From NCBI RefSeq assembly GCF_004785955.1, contig NZ_SJER01000009.1, positions 1 to 64,000 on the forward strand: a stretch of 64,000 nt of DNA. Direction: 5' to 3'. The translations under genes were made by a program, and so were the position numbers. The notes under the pieces are model-generated. The model searched no databases, was not told the origin of the DNA, and saw only the letters and a list, made by a program, of their open reading frames with translations. Below are positions 16,601 through 25,670 of the stretch, in pieces. Source of the DNA: Halostella litorea. GTDB taxonomy: Archaea > Halobacteriota > Halobacteria > Halobacteriales > Natronoarchaeaceae. Numbering within the stretch: the stretch's first letter is position 1; each line of letters starts with the position of its first letter.

Positions 16601-17954
16601 GTTCCGCACGCGTCCCACGTGTCCCCTCGACAGTAAGCTGTTCCGAGGAGGGGACGAGTACGAAGTTCGCGAGTTCTCGGCCACTCAGGACGAACTCCGG
16701 TCGAGTCGTCCCGCGGCCAGTCGTGATCTCACGATCCAAGAGCCGCTGCAGCGCCGCTCGTGCGTTTCGGTCTTTCGTAGCTGCCCGGAAGCCGCTGTCG
16801 CGTACCCGTTCGGCCGCAACCTCATAGTACGGCCCGTCAAGCGGGTCGAATACCGGAACAAGTGATTGCATTCGCTCATCGAGATCATCGCGACCGTCAC
16901 CACCGGAGGGAATCCCGATTGCTCGGATGTTCGCGGTGAACGATCGCTTCGGATTTTTCGCCTCGATTGCCGCGACACGTTTTGCAACCGCGTCGCTAAG
17001 CTGGTTTCTGTCCCGGCTCTCCGGCTGATCGTCGAGTTCGAAGAGGGAGCCAATAATCTCCTGAGCGAGTGTGTCTCGTCCGTCGATGACGTCCTCCTTG
17101 CGAAGGTCGGCATCGGACTGCCAGCTCTCGTGTCGTTGGAAGACGACTTGGAACGCTACTGGTGCTGTCGCCTCCATCAGGTGGTCGACGAGCGACGCGA
17201 GCGCACCTCCTGGCTGATCGACGGCTGGGAGTTCCGCTTCGTCGTCGGCAGTAAATGGCGAGAGTGAGGTCATCCAGTCTTGCTTCCGAGTCGCCGACCC
17301 TTGCCACCGCACGCCGAGTGGGGAGACGGATTCGGTCGCTGGCCGTGCGAGTATCGTCCCCTCCGATGTTACCGTTGGTTTGGCAAGTGTCGTGAATGGC
17401 TCATCCTCGGGAATCGCATCTGGTGGGGCGAGTTCGAGGGCAGTATCGCCGATCTCGATGAAGTGGTCGGGAAACTGGTCGCCGACCGTTCCTCCATCCG
17501 CGACTGATTCGGCGTCCCCTGGCCCCGCTTGACTGTTGTCGTCAGTGCCACGTTCGTATTGCTCATCAGGACTGAACTCGTACGAGAGCTCGTCCGACTC
17601 ATAGTGCTCGACGAATGTCTCGCGGTCGAATTCGACAGGCTGTACGAGTCGAGATGCGACGTCGACCTCGGTACGCTCGATGTCGAAGGTCCCGGGATAG
17701 ATCGACCGGAGCCGTTTCTCCAGGGTATCCAGATGGTCGTCGGCACCGTAGTAGAATTCGACGGGGTCATCTTTCCCCTCGCTCAGCGCGAGAAATTCGA
17801 ATCGTAGCGGTGTGTCGCTGTGTAGCGGATTGAGTGTGTCAACTAGTCCTGTCGAGTCCGTTGAGGTCAGTTTGTGGAGGCTCTCCAGTGCCTGCGGCAG
17901 ACGCTCCGGATTGAGCCGTTCGGAGGTTGGCGTCACGCGAAGGTACTCACGCAT
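13644..17954 (-). CDS. HerA/TraG-like conjugation ATPase with C-terminal fusion
   Basis: A large 1436-residue protein. The start ATG at 17954 overlaps the VirB4 stop (ATGCGTGA). A long N-terminal region is followed by a P-loop (RFGTTGSGKSKAL, near residue 505) and a Walker B (VNLLVDEAAS, near 783), then a RecA-like motor end (SVGLSMQFPEQM), as in HerA/VirD4 coupling ATPases. Past residue 1060 come two extra parts. One is a segment with GFTVSILTQDGGEKPDA and FAIEVETTT that resembles a restriction-endonuclease-like fold. The other is a C-terminal winged helix (LYNDWAEAHGID, LNKSWFTRKLN) resembling the one at the end of D5-like primase-helicases. It probably delivers or pumps DNA into the transfer channel; the role of the fused domains is unknown. 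Confidence 0.8.
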   Translation of the reverse strand: MREYLRVTPTSERLNPERLPQALESLHKLTSTDSTGLVDTLNPLHSDTPLRFEFLALSEGKDDPVEFYYGADDHLDTLEKRLRSIYPGTFDIERTEVDVASRLVQPVEFDRETFVEHYESDELSYEFSPDEQYERGTDDNSQAGPGDAESVADGGTVGDQFPDHFIEIGDTALELAPPDAIPEDEPFTTLAKPTVTSEGTILARPATESVSPLGVRWQGSATRKQDWMTSLSPFTADDEAELPAVDQPGGALASLVDHLMEATAPVAFQVVFQRHESWQSDADLRKEDVIDGRDTLAQEIIGSLFELDDQPESRDRNQLSDAVAKRVAAIEAKNPKRSFTANIRAIGIPSGGDGRDDLDERMQSLVPVFDPLDGPYYEVAAERVRDSGFRAATKDRNARAALQRLLDREITTGRGTTRPEFVLSGRELANFVLVPSSEQLTVEGTRGTRAEQQSRNPLPRPHQDLMSEFRDGMAIGYALDDTGEAEDVPTHIPPGLLPTHFGRFGTTGSGKSKALINDMLSLYDNTEGPTILIIPKNDDMAQNYMRAHARRFGMTDLEENVVHFPIPDVLPGFSFFDLEPSMESGRRREDAVQRKADHYEEILKLVMGTDRYERATVAPTLIKTLIKALFDEEYGRENGLYRASTDYFAHRQLEHVVDQLWEAGPPNENIGDAPRSSDEEVTRTIRRQLQLDSNTFANVMGGVGNRLAYISQDTHLRQIFNNTENQFDFRDVLDEDTVILFDLGDLRDDAARIMTGVILTNLDAALKDRKQALSQHSDDYVVNLLVDEAASVVVSDIMNDLLEKGRGFRLSVGLSMQFPEQMEAEGGRKIYLNALNNIGSSLIGKINVDRELARAMAHEEMDPTDFANRIRSLPRGEWIASLPSPTFGETGPYPFSLEPLPIPPGHPESEFPLTEREEEEFTETLSSMHEHISDEHGVPAATDASTTRTPTDGHGVLDIGSDDLDVAIANVVRSLQLREGCREENGWVAVEAVDDELRRLFDDVDAEPPSYDALADIRERSRYLDTTVDIDADELRIRLTDAGEDVSTPDTGSVQAAGGSVHDTALRQIEEELTALGFTVSILTQDGGEKPDARASHPDVADRFAIEVETTTPENPAKVLTNLRKAQEAGDIPLFVVRPGNDETEWAERVDGILTPPVRTLQNDETRFYTTDSNLTFNGGATEEGGVTAVRPATDDENGTQNIWQRDSDEIVLRDASGTEHIRLPSLEKLSKDRVPAIYSYDHAADEYVVYEHGEQHVYETKSAFEDDWVRIKKPFVPEAELPVPDYTRSTYGIVILHDEAESVVYEDGEKRPLSAITDGAFRPASPESAAADEPPSQTDQADETVEEDQSPPSFEAFVDEYLVEDADEAVPKDDVFGLYNDWAEAHGIDDPLNKSWFTRKLNTHIKVDSTKKRIGGEPVPHYTGVRIRSEEDFQP

Positions 17955-20154
17955 CGTCGTCACCTCCCGCTGCGCCACCATCAGTCTCTGCTGGCGTCTG
18001 CTCAGGTGGGCGTTGTCCATTGTCGGTCGCTCGGCTTTCAATATCGTCTTGGAACGCCTGCACGTCCGCGTCCACGGCGTTCTCACCAGTCCCGGGGAGT
18101 GAGGCTCGCCGTTGCTCGGTTGGCTCGAAGTCGATGACCTGCTTCTCCTTGGGCATCGCTTTGACCTGGATCCCACGCCACTCGCCGTCGACGCCAACCA
18201 GTGCTTCGGAGAAGCCGGCGTCCTCGTTGCCCGGCACAGCATCCTGGACGAACCGCATCTGCGCGTAATTCAGCCCGAACTCGTCGGCCCACTCCTTGTC
18301 CATCCCGTCGAGGCGGTGGAACTGCTTGACGGCACACTGATCGAGGATCGCCTCGCTTTCGGCGTGCTCGAAGAACTCGTCGACGGTCTGGGTGACCAGC
18401 CGGATCGAGAGGTCGTGGTGGCGGTGGTGCCGGAACACCGTCTCGAGGAACGCCAGACTCGCGGCGTCCTGCATGATGTAGCGCGCCTCGTCGATGTAGA
18501 ACACGACCTCCTTCTCCGAGACCTTCGCCCGTTCGTACACCAGCGAGATGAGTAGCTGCATCGTCAGTGCCGTGCTGCTGTCGACGCTGCCCTCCTGCTG
18601 GGCGAGGTCGAGGTAGATGACCTTCTCGTCCCGGATGTCGAAATCCGATTCTTGGCCGAGGTTGGCGTGGCGACCGTCGTCCTCGAAGGGGCGCAGCTGA
18701 TCGAGGAGCCACGTCGCGTCCTCTTTGATCTTCCCTGCCTCTTCGTCGGATCGAACGACGAACTCCTCAGGGTCGTCGACCATGTCCTCGAAGACGTCCA
18801 TCATATCACGGATGGTCGGACTCGGATTGCTGTGCGTCGAGATGTCGTCGGTGATGCCGTTGCGCTGGTAGGCACGTTTGAGGGCGAGTTCGAGCGTGGT
18901 GCGCCGGTCTCCCAGTGAGATGCCCCGGAGGGCAAAGAAGTTCGTCAGGAAGCTCATCGCGTCGTCGAGTTTCTCGTTGAACGGGCTCGCGTCCTCGCCC
19001 ATCGCCCGCTGGACGTGTTCGGGCGTCTCCCGAATCTCCAAGGGGTTCAGCCCGAGCGTCCCGCCGACTGTGATCCGCTTGGCGTCGAGCGCCTCCGAGA
19101 CACCGGCCCAGTTGTTCAGCGGCTCGAGGATGATGCCGATACGGTCCTTACTCTGCTCGATGGAGCGGATGAAGTTCTGCTTCGAACTGAACGACTTCCC
19201 CGACCCCGTGTCGCCGACGGTGAACATCGCGTACCCGTTGTCCCGCGCGAACGGGTCGATGACCACGGGACTCTGGTTATCTTTGTGAATCCCGAACTCG
19301 ACGCCGCCCTCCTCGAGAATCGTCGCGTTGTGCGGCGAGGACAGCAACGCGCCGACGGCGCCGCCGAGCGCAATCGATGTCCGCCCGAATTCGTTGTCGC
19401 CGATGGGCGCGGCGGATTGGAGGGCGAGATCCTGCCGACAGATAGCCGTCTTCGGCGTGAGGTTCGCCGGGTCGTCGCGGAGCGCGCTCTTGACCGTCTG
19501 GACGGCATCTCTGAGTTCGTCTTTCTCGTCGGCCCGCACGGTGATGAACATCCCTTGGTCGAAGACGTTCGCGCCGTTCTCGACGGCCTTGTACGTCGCT
19601 GCGGCCTCGTTGGCGCGCTCTTGGAGATAGGCGCTCCGGATACTCTGTTCGAGGTCAGCATCGACCTGGAGGTCGTCAGCGATGTCCTGCAGTTCGTTCC
19701 GGGCCCGCTCCTGATTTTTCGGCGTGATGTGGGCCGTCAGATCGAACTGGACATCGGTCATCTCGAAGAGGTCGCTCAGATACCCGTCGTTGGGATAGTC
19801 GGCATAGTTAGCGATGTAGAGTGTCGTCGTCCACTGTTCGCCGACCCGTGCGGCTCGCGTTTCCCACTCGACAGCTCCGGGAGCGGTGACGGTCTTGTGC
19901 GACTCGGAGATGTCGTCGAGGAGCTTGCGTTCGGCCTCGCCTTCTTCGAGTGTCTCCTCGTCGAGGACATCGGTAAAGTCCACGTCTGGTTCATCATCCG
20001 CAGTGAAGCGGTCCCAGAGGTACTTACTGCCGACGCCAAGGCCGAGACCCACTGCAAGGGCTAGTACTGCACTCTCTGCTGGTGTCAGGTTCTGGAGCCA
20101 CCCGGCGACGGAGCCAAGCGCGCCACCACCGGTCTGGAGGGTCACGTTACGCAT
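17947..20154 (-). CDS. virB4: VirB4-like conjugation ATPase
   Basis: The 735-residue protein has one N-terminal TM helix (about 25-46), an N-terminal VirB4 domain, a P-loop GDTGSGKS at about residues 314-321, a Walker B strand VVFYIDEARYIMQD near 560, and a C-terminal RecA-like end (RLVTQTVDEFF). VirB4 powers type IV secretion and pilus assembly. The ATG at 20154 is chosen because it overlaps the previous stop (ATGCGTAA), the same style of junction as at the 3' end. An N-terminal membrane helix on VirB4 is common in archaea. The neighbouring genes encode the membrane partners. Confidence 0.9.
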   Translation of the reverse strand: MRNVTLQTGGGALGSVAGWLQNLTPAESAVLALAVGLGLGVGSKYLWDRFTADDEPDVDFTDVLDEETLEEGEAERKLLDDISESHKTVTAPGAVEWETRAARVGEQWTTTLYIANYADYPNDGYLSDLFEMTDVQFDLTAHITPKNQERARNELQDIADDLQVDADLEQSIRSAYLQERANEAAATYKAVENGANVFDQGMFITVRADEKDELRDAVQTVKSALRDDPANLTPKTAICRQDLALQSAAPIGDNEFGRTSIALGGAVGALLSSPHNATILEEGGVEFGIHKDNQSPVVIDPFARDNGYAMFTVGDTGSGKSFSSKQNFIRSIEQSKDRIGIILEPLNNWAGVSEALDAKRITVGGTLGLNPLEIRETPEHVQRAMGEDASPFNEKLDDAMSFLTNFFALRGISLGDRRTTLELALKRAYQRNGITDDISTHSNPSPTIRDMMDVFEDMVDDPEEFVVRSDEEAGKIKEDATWLLDQLRPFEDDGRHANLGQESDFDIRDEKVIYLDLAQQEGSVDSSTALTMQLLISLVYERAKVSEKEVVFYIDEARYIMQDAASLAFLETVFRHHRHHDLSIRLVTQTVDEFFEHAESEAILDQCAVKQFHRLDGMDKEWADEFGLNYAQMRFVQDAVPGNEDAGFSEALVGVDGEWRGIQVKAMPKEKQVIDFEPTEQRRASLPGTGENAVDADVQAFQDDIESRATDNGQRPPEQTPAETDGGAAGGDDDA

Positions 20155-21268
20155 CGTGTGGATCCTCCCGGCGCGAGTGGCCGATGATCGATTGGTCGCG
20201 AACCACACGCTCCGCCTCGTCGTAGTCGTGTTCGCGGCCGTTCCAGAAGTCCATATTCAGAACGAACAGCTCGACCGTGCTGAGTCGACGTGCGGACCAC
20301 CCCGACGCCTGCTGGATGAACTCGGATCGCACGTCGTTCACGCGACTGTCGAGCTTCTCGAACATCTGCGCACGACGTTCGACGTCGGTAAGGTCCTCGC
20401 GGCGGGTGACGAACGGGTTGAACAGGAACCCGATGACGGGGAACTGGGTCAGCTTCTCTGCGGGGGTGCCCTCGTCGCGGAAGCGGTCGTAGACCTCTAT
20501 CGGACTGACTTCAACGCCGATGTAGTACCGGACCTGCTGAATACCCCGGTCACGCATCTCCTTCGGCCGTGTCTCTCGGTACTCTTCGAGGAGTTCCCGG
20601 AAAATCGGGTTCTCCGTGACGTCTTCGTCCGTGAGTCGATCCTCGATGGTCTCGGTGATCTGCTCGACCGGGAAGGAACGGGTTGTGGCGTGGAGTTTGA
20701 GCTTCGAGTCCAGCTCTTTGTTAGCGAACTCTTCGCCGGCGTCCTGGAGCTGCGCCCAGTCGTCGGACATCGCGAAGTCCATGTTGGCCGGATCGATCTC
20801 GATAAACGCCTCCATCGCGCCGTCTTCACGCTGGATGGCACCAGCACCCGGCCACGCCCGCTTGATGTTCGTGAGGTCCTGCGTTCGCTCGTCCGGCTTG
20901 AACGGCGTGTAGTTCGCGAGTCCGCCTTCGTTGCGCTCTGACTCGTTGGTACTCGTGTCGGCGTCGGCGGGCGCACTGAACGTGATCTGAGGTCGCTTGA
21001 GGTACCGATAGACGTCTTTGGTCCACGTCCAAGCGTTCAGGTGGGTTGGTGAGACGTAGATGACGGCAACGCCAAAGCCAAGCCCGCCAGCGACGAACGG
21101 GAGGGCAAGCGACTCGATCCCGGTGAGGCCAGCGATAAACAGCCCAATAATTGGGAAGGCGATGAGCATGCCGACGTCCCCTTCCTCAATATTGAGATAC
21201 GGGATGCGACTCTCCTCGCCGAACTGATCCATGATGCGCCGTGCGGCCGCGTCTTGATCTGCTGACAT
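20147..21268 (-). CDS. PrgI/VirB4 N-terminal-like membrane protein of T4SS
   Basis: The 373-residue protein has two adjacent TM helices near the N-terminus (about 32-52 and 56-75). The motif THLNAWTWTKDVYRYLKR follows, then a long soluble domain (about 120-373) similar in layout to the N-terminal domain of VirB4/TraC (MEAFIEIDPANMDFAMSDD onward). It looks like a split VirB4 N-terminus joined to a PrgI-type membrane domain, a known arrangement in archaeal and Gram-positive conjugation systems. It overlaps the VirB4 gene by 8 bases, so the two are very likely a functional pair. Confidence 0.75.
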   Translation of the reverse strand: MSADQDAAARRIMDQFGEESRIPYLNIEEGDVGMLIAFPIIGLFIAGLTGIESLALPFVAGGLGFGVAVIYVSPTHLNAWTWTKDVYRYLKRPQITFSAPADADTSTNESERNEGGLANYTPFKPDERTQDLTNIKRAWPGAGAIQREDGAMEAFIEIDPANMDFAMSDDWAQLQDAGEEFANKELDSKLKLHATTRSFPVEQITETIEDRLTDEDVTENPIFRELLEEYRETRPKEMRDRGIQQVRYYIGVEVSPIEVYDRFRDEGTPAEKLTQFPVIGFLFNPFVTRREDLTDVERRAQMFEKLDSRVNDVRSEFIQQASGWSARRLSTVELFVLNMDFWNGREHDYDEAERVVRDQSIIGHSRREDPHDA

Positions 21269-21270
21269 TG

Positions 21271-22386
21271 TTAGTGGATTCCTCGATCAAACTCCATCCC
21301 ACGGTCGTCACTCGCCGATTCCGCTGTCGCACCACCTGGGTCATTCTCTGTCCGACGGTACGATGGCGTGTCGCCATCGTTTCCTCCATGCCCACCGCGG
21401 GCAGCCGCTTTTTGCGCGACGGCATGACCGGCAGCGGCTTTCGGCCCCCACCGAGCGGCGGTCGTCGCGACGCCGGCGCCACCGACGTAGGCTCCAGCGG
21501 CGACACCGCCAACGAGTGCTGCGCCTTTCGTCGCACCGCCGACGACTTTGGCCGTCAACGGGGTCGCGTATTTGAACGTCTTCCACGTGATGTAGAGGGC
21601 GACCAGCGGAAGAGACGCAGCGACGAGATATTTGAGGAATGCTGTTCCTGGTGTGAGCGTTCCACCGCTGTAGATCAAATCGTATCCCTTGAGGACCATC
21701 GCAGCTGGGAGCGGGAGGACAGCCAACGGGACAAACCGTTTGCAGAATCCCATCGCGATATCGGATACGACCGGAATGTTTCCGTAGGCCAGTGCAAATG
21801 CAATCGGCATTCCGTACAGGTAGACATAGAGCAGGATCATCCGGATGTAGAACAGCGCCTCCAGCGCCCACATCGAAATTCCACCAATCACGGCGAACAA
21901 TAGCCCCAGTCCTGGGTTTGTGATGGCTGCACCCAAGAACTGAAGCATTGCCGAGGCTACGGAGGAAAGCTCCGGCATCAGTGCAATGGTGAACCCGTCG
22001 ACGAGGTAGAGCGCAAGAGTTCCAACCCAATACCACGTAATGATTAGAAAGGCACCGACCCAGGCCGTCTTCTTCGTTTTTCGGGCTTCGTAGGTACTTC
22101 CAATATTGAAGATTCGAACCGTGTGACGCCCCTGGACGCTCATCACGAGGAGCAAAAGAGCGACCAGCATGATTTCGCCGCCGATGAGAGCATCGTGAAT
22201 CGCTGGCCAGGGTGCGTTGGTTGGTTCACCGAAGACAAATGCTCCGTTCGTCTCTGGGGTCGGAGTTCCGAACATCCCCTCCGACAGAGTCTCATACCCC
22301 GACCTGAGACCGTCGATAAACAGCCCGATGAACCAATCAACGACGCCTTTGATACCCTCAAGGACGACGTCAATGAGATCAACCAT
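21271..22386 (-). CDS. VirB6/TrbL-like inner-membrane channel protein
   Basis: The 371-residue protein has about six to seven TM helices between residues 65 and 270 (for example GGEIMLVALLLLVMSVQ and LGLLFAVIGGISMWALEALF). An N-terminal amphipathic segment precedes them and a Gly/Ala-rich, then charged, cytosolic C-terminus follows (residues 275-371). This is the usual TrbL/VirB6 topology: multi-spanning core and long soluble tail. It lies directly between a lipoprotein and the VirB4-associated genes, two bases from its neighbours on each side, consistent with the channel of the conjugation machine. Confidence 0.75.
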   Translation of the reverse strand: MVDLIDVVLEGIKGVVDWFIGLFIDGLRSGYETLSEGMFGTPTPETNGAFVFGEPTNAPWPAIHDALIGGEIMLVALLLLVMSVQGRHTVRIFNIGSTYEARKTKKTAWVGAFLIITWYWVGTLALYLVDGFTIALMPELSSVASAMLQFLGAAITNPGLGLLFAVIGGISMWALEALFYIRMILLYVYLYGMPIAFALAYGNIPVVSDIAMGFCKRFVPLAVLPLPAAMVLKGYDLIYSGGTLTPGTAFLKYLVAASLPLVALYITWKTFKYATPLTAKVVGGATKGAALVGGVAAGAYVGGAGVATTAARWGPKAAAGHAVAQKAAARGGHGGNDGDTPSYRRTENDPGGATAESASDDRGMEFDRGIH

Positions 22387-22388
22387 CG

Positions 22389-23225
22389 TCAGGCCTCCGT
22401 GATCGTGACCTCACAGTCAGTCATCTCGTCAGACCCGGAATACTGGACATCGTAGGTATTCGTGACCCGATTGCTACTGACTTGAGTCTCGACGATAACC
22501 GTGAACTGCCCGCTGTTACCATCCGGAGAACACCCCATTCCGTCCTCACTCTCTGAACCGAACGGGAACGAATTACTGAACAGGTCGGCTGTCTCGCCAG
22601 GGGAGACTACTACCCGGTCTGTTTCGTGCATTCCACTGCCTCTGGGGTTCTCAATTGGATTGGGAACGTCCCCGGAGAAGATTAGTTCAGTTATCGCTTC
22701 TGGACCGCTTCCTGTGTTCTCTACCGTGACGAATGCCTCGCCATTCTTGATCCGGTCAGTCTCGCTCTCACCATAGACCTCATCCCACGGCTTATCTGGA
22801 TTATTCCGATAGAGTCCGACATCCTGTATCTGGATCTCTGGACGCAGTTCAGTCGTGGTCTCGACTACTGTCTCCTCGCCCTTCAGTGCGACAATCCGGT
22901 ACTCACCGGGTGCATACGCGGTGCCAATCTCGAACGAGACCTGTTGAACCCCTGCGGCTACGTCACGCTTCCCGAATAGTTCTCCATTCGGTTGGATGAG
23001 GTTGACTTTGTCGACGTCTGCGTCTGCAGAGAGTTCGACGACGAGTGTGGTTCCCTCGACAGCGATACGCGTGAGTGGGCCGTTGCCATCTGGAGAGGTC
23101 GTTCCGTCACCAGGCGTCCCAGAACCGCCATTGTCGTTCAGACAGCCCGCGACGCTCACGAGGGCAGCACCTGCGACTGTTCGGAGGGCGGTTCGCCGAC
23201 TGATCTGTGGGTGGTTTCTAGTCAT
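22389..23225 (-). CDS. Tat-exported lipoprotein of the conjugation operon
   Basis: The 278-residue protein starts at the ATG at 23225, which is followed by a twin-arginine signal (SRRTALRTVAGAALV) and a lipobox ending VAGC. The mature part begins with a disordered Gly/Ser/Asp linker and continues as beta-sandwich-like repeats (TTLVVELSADADVDKV, AYAPGEYRIVALKG). Tat lipoproteins are anchored on the outside of haloarchaeal membranes. A surface component of the transfer apparatus is likely. The open frame extends upstream, but only ATG 23225 gives the signal peptide. Two bases separate it from the upstream gene stop. Confidence 0.8.
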   Translation of the reverse strand: MTRNHPQISRRTALRTVAGAALVSVAGCLNDNGGSGTPGDGTTSPDGNGPLTRIAVEGTTLVVELSADADVDKVNLIQPNGELFGKRDVAAGVQQVSFEIGTAYAPGEYRIVALKGEETVVETTTELRPEIQIQDVGLYRNNPDKPWDEVYGESETDRIKNGEAFVTVENTGSGPEAITELIFSGDVPNPIENPRGSGMHETDRVVVSPGETADLFSNSFPFGSESEDGMGCSPDGNSGQFTVIVETQVSSNRVTNTYDVQYSGSDEMTDCEVTITEA

Positions 23226-23227
23226 GA

Positions 23228-24964
23228 CTATGGGTTCCGTTGGAAGATGTCGTCTGGACCGAGCATTCGGAGGAGCCGCTTGCCTGCGTAGAACATCACA
23301 AGAAACGGGATGAGCTGCCAGCCAACCTCGAAAATGAACGCGAACCAACCGTCGATGGTGCCGAGCGGATGCCACCGAGCTGTTGCCGTCGCACTCACAT
23401 ACGCGGGGTCGTGCCCGAGCCACGAACCCGGATGGTACCGTGCCGTGTAGATACCCGGCTCGTCGATCGTCACGATCGCCACCCCGGAGGCGTTGGTCTC
23501 GACGCGTTGCTCCGCGATGGTGATGTACCCGTTGCGAGTGTTCCCACCGATTGGATATCGTCGGTCGGGATCGCTGAGCACGATTGGGGCGCCGGTCTCG
23601 TTGTCTCGGAGTTCGATGCGGAGTGTGGCCTGACTTTCGTTCTGCTGGAGAACCTCAACAGTCAGATTACTGCGCCGGAGCTGCCGCTCTGAGCCAGCGT
23701 CAGGTGCCACAATCGAGGCGTTCACGCCCCGCACGATCCCCGCTACCTGGAGCGCGTCGCGGTCGACGTTCTCCGCGCGAACCGCAACACCGTACGTCGT
23801 CGTGTACGACTGGTTGACGATGTCGATGTTGATGTTCTCACCGAGAGTGCCGTCCGGAGACGGTCGGTCAGTTCCCCAGGTGTCGATGATCTCTGGGCCA
23901 TCGCGAACTGGTTCGGCACGCGGGCCGATTCGCGACGGGTACGCGTGAACATAGACAGGAATCGCATCCGACTCGACGGTGGCGCTGTCGGTCCGGTTCG
24001 ACCTGACGAGCGTATCCCAGTCGGTGTTCCGAGCGGTGTAGAACCGCCAGACGCCACGCACTCGTGCGCTTCCATTCTCCGTCAGCGTGTACCCCTGCCA
24101 CGGTCGAGACTGGAAAATAGCCACACCGGCGTCACCATTGGGATACTCGGCGTAGTAGGGGTACGCCGAGAGGTCGTAGATCTCGACAGCGATCGAATCC
24201 GAGACGTTGAGCGACTCGGTTCGGTACGTGACCTCAACATCGGTCTCGTCGCCTCGGTCGATTCGCGTGGTCTTCTTCAGCCGGACGCTGATCTCGGCTT
24301 CGAGTGTGAGGTTTGCACTCCAGTCGTCCTCGATCTGGTAGTCGAGGGCCGGCGTGTGCGAGCCGTCGCGCTCGACGATGGTTTCGCCGTCCTTCTGCAA
24401 TCGAACCTCCTCGACCTCGGTGCTCGCGAGCGACCACTCGATCGTCGTGTTCCCCGAGGAGCTTCCGTTCGGGACGCGAACGCGATAGTCGACGAGCCCC
24501 CGCATCGTGCCGTTCGGCGCGATATAGAGCGGGGTCTCACCCGACTCCAAGTGACCTCGCGTCGACGGCTGCACTGCGAACACTGTGGCGTGGGCGTCCT
24601 CGATAAACACGCCATCTTCGAGCGACGCGTGGCGCGGATGCACGGACGTATCCGACCCACCGGCTTCGAGATCAGCGAAGTCGTTTCGCGTCCACGTTGC
24701 AGCTGTCGCCGGCGGGCGCGTGAACGTGATGTCCGTCCCGTTTGCGAGCTGGTGCATCGCGGTCCGGCTCTCGCCGTAGCGCTGCTGGTACTCCTCTTGG
24801 GTGATGTAGTTGTCCGCGTCGCGAGACCACAGCGTGGCTGATTCATTCTCAGTGAGCCCATTTCCCTCCGTGCCTGGCCGTGGCGGGCTTGCAGTGACGA
24901 GACCTGTGACTAAACTCGTCACGAACAGGGCGGCCATTAGCACGGAGAGCTCTCGTTGTGTCAT
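23228..24964 (-). CDS. Secreted, C-terminally anchored conjugation-module protein
   Basis: The 578-residue protein has an N-terminal signal peptide (about residues 5-25, LMAALFVTSLVTGLVTA), a long extracellular beta-rich region with many Asn-x-Ser/Thr sites, and a C-terminal TM helix (about 544-563). A short basic/aromatic tail follows. The domain repeats (VRLQKDGETIVERDG, EPGIYTARYHPGSW) look like Ig-type folds. It is a haloarchaeal conserved-type protein with no named family that I know. Position between pilin-like and lipoprotein genes suggests a surface part of the mating apparatus, such as an adhesin or pore ring. Confidence 0.65.
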   Translation of the reverse strand: MTQRELSVLMAALFVTSLVTGLVTASPPRPGTEGNGLTENESATLWSRDADNYITQEEYQQRYGESRTAMHQLANGTDITFTRPPATAATWTRNDFADLEAGGSDTSVHPRHASLEDGVFIEDAHATVFAVQPSTRGHLESGETPLYIAPNGTMRGLVDYRVRVPNGSSSGNTTIEWSLASTEVEEVRLQKDGETIVERDGSHTPALDYQIEDDWSANLTLEAEISVRLKKTTRIDRGDETDVEVTYRTESLNVSDSIAVEIYDLSAYPYYAEYPNGDAGVAIFQSRPWQGYTLTENGSARVRGVWRFYTARNTDWDTLVRSNRTDSATVESDAIPVYVHAYPSRIGPRAEPVRDGPEIIDTWGTDRPSPDGTLGENINIDIVNQSYTTTYGVAVRAENVDRDALQVAGIVRGVNASIVAPDAGSERQLRRSNLTVEVLQQNESQATLRIELRDNETGAPIVLSDPDRRYPIGGNTRNGYITIAEQRVETNASGVAIVTIDEPGIYTARYHPGSWLGHDPAYVSATATARWHPLGTIDGWFAFIFEVGWQLIPFLVMFYAGKRLLRMLGPDDIFQRNP

Positions 24965-24992
24965 GGGGGCTCGCGACGGGGATGGTAGTCGC

Positions 24993-25415
24993 CTACCAGG
25001 GGGCGAGGTCGACGCACTGCGCCAACGGGAGGTTCATCATCGACCCAGCGACGGTGTAGAGTGGGCCGAGGGCGACGAGGACGACCGCGGACTTCATCGC
25101 CGACCGTTTGTGCCGCTTGAGGCCCTTCTTCTGCTCGGGCGTGATCGTGAACATCTCGATAAGGGAGTCAGCCTGCCACACGACTGCGAGGCCGACAATG
25201 CCCAGCGCCGTGGTAAGCTGGAAGAAGCCCTCGATCATGCTGGGAAGGTTGTCCGCACTACAGACGGCATTCGTCTGTGCGGCGGCGGGTTCCACAGCGA
25301 ACAGGCTCAGGGCGACGACGATGAACATAGCTTGCCTGGGAAGCCTACTCGATGCCGTGGACTGGCTGTCGAGGCGATTCGAAGCCGTCTCGGAGGGCGT
25401 ATTGTCCTGTGACAT
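24993..25415 (-). CDS. VirB2/TrbC-like pilin
   Basis: The 140-residue protein has an N-terminal hydrophobic signal (about residues 28-46 ending AAAQ) and two further TM helices (about 64-83 and 108-127) joined by a basic loop (KKGLKRHKRSAMKS). Two TM helices with a positively charged loop after a signal peptide is the VirB2/TrbC pilin layout. First of the core conjugation genes, upstream of the membrane and ATPase genes on the same strand. Confidence 0.65.
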   Translation of the reverse strand: MSQDNTPSETASNRLDSQSTASSRLPRQAMFIVVALSLFAVEPAAAQTNAVCSADNLPSMIEGFFQLTTALGIVGLAVVWQADSLIEMFTITPEQKKGLKRHKRSAMKSAVVLVALGPLYTVAGSMMNLPLAQCVDLAPW

Positions 25416-25421
25416 AGCGGG

Positions 25422-25670
25422 TTACTCCTCTGCGTCGTCGACGAGTGCTTTCAGATCAGCGTAGCGGTTGGTCTCGTCGACGATCTCGTCTTTCGTGTAG
25501 CCCTGTTCGCGGGCCCGTTCGAAGAGATCTCGAAGCTCGTCGGGGTCGACGTCGCGAAGCTCCATCTCATCTCGGAGGGCGCGGCGATAGAGGGCGGACC
25601 CGTTGATATGGCTGTTCCACGTCAGGTACAGATCATCGATGTCTTCGATGGTGACTGCCCGTGTGATCAT
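25422..25670 (-). CDS. Small acidic protein preceding the pilin gene
   Basis: The 82-residue protein starts from the ATG at 25670. It is all-helical and acidic, with two helical halves (IEDIDDLYLTWNSHING and DELRDLFERAREQGYTKDEI). No family is recognised. It ends 6 bases before the pilin start, so it is probably the first gene of the conjugation operon. A role as chaperone, adaptor or regulator is only possible. Confidence 0.5.
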   Translation of the reverse strand: MITRAVTIEDIDDLYLTWNSHINGSALYRRALRDEMELRDVDPDELRDLFERAREQGYTKDEIVDETNRYADLKALVDDAEE

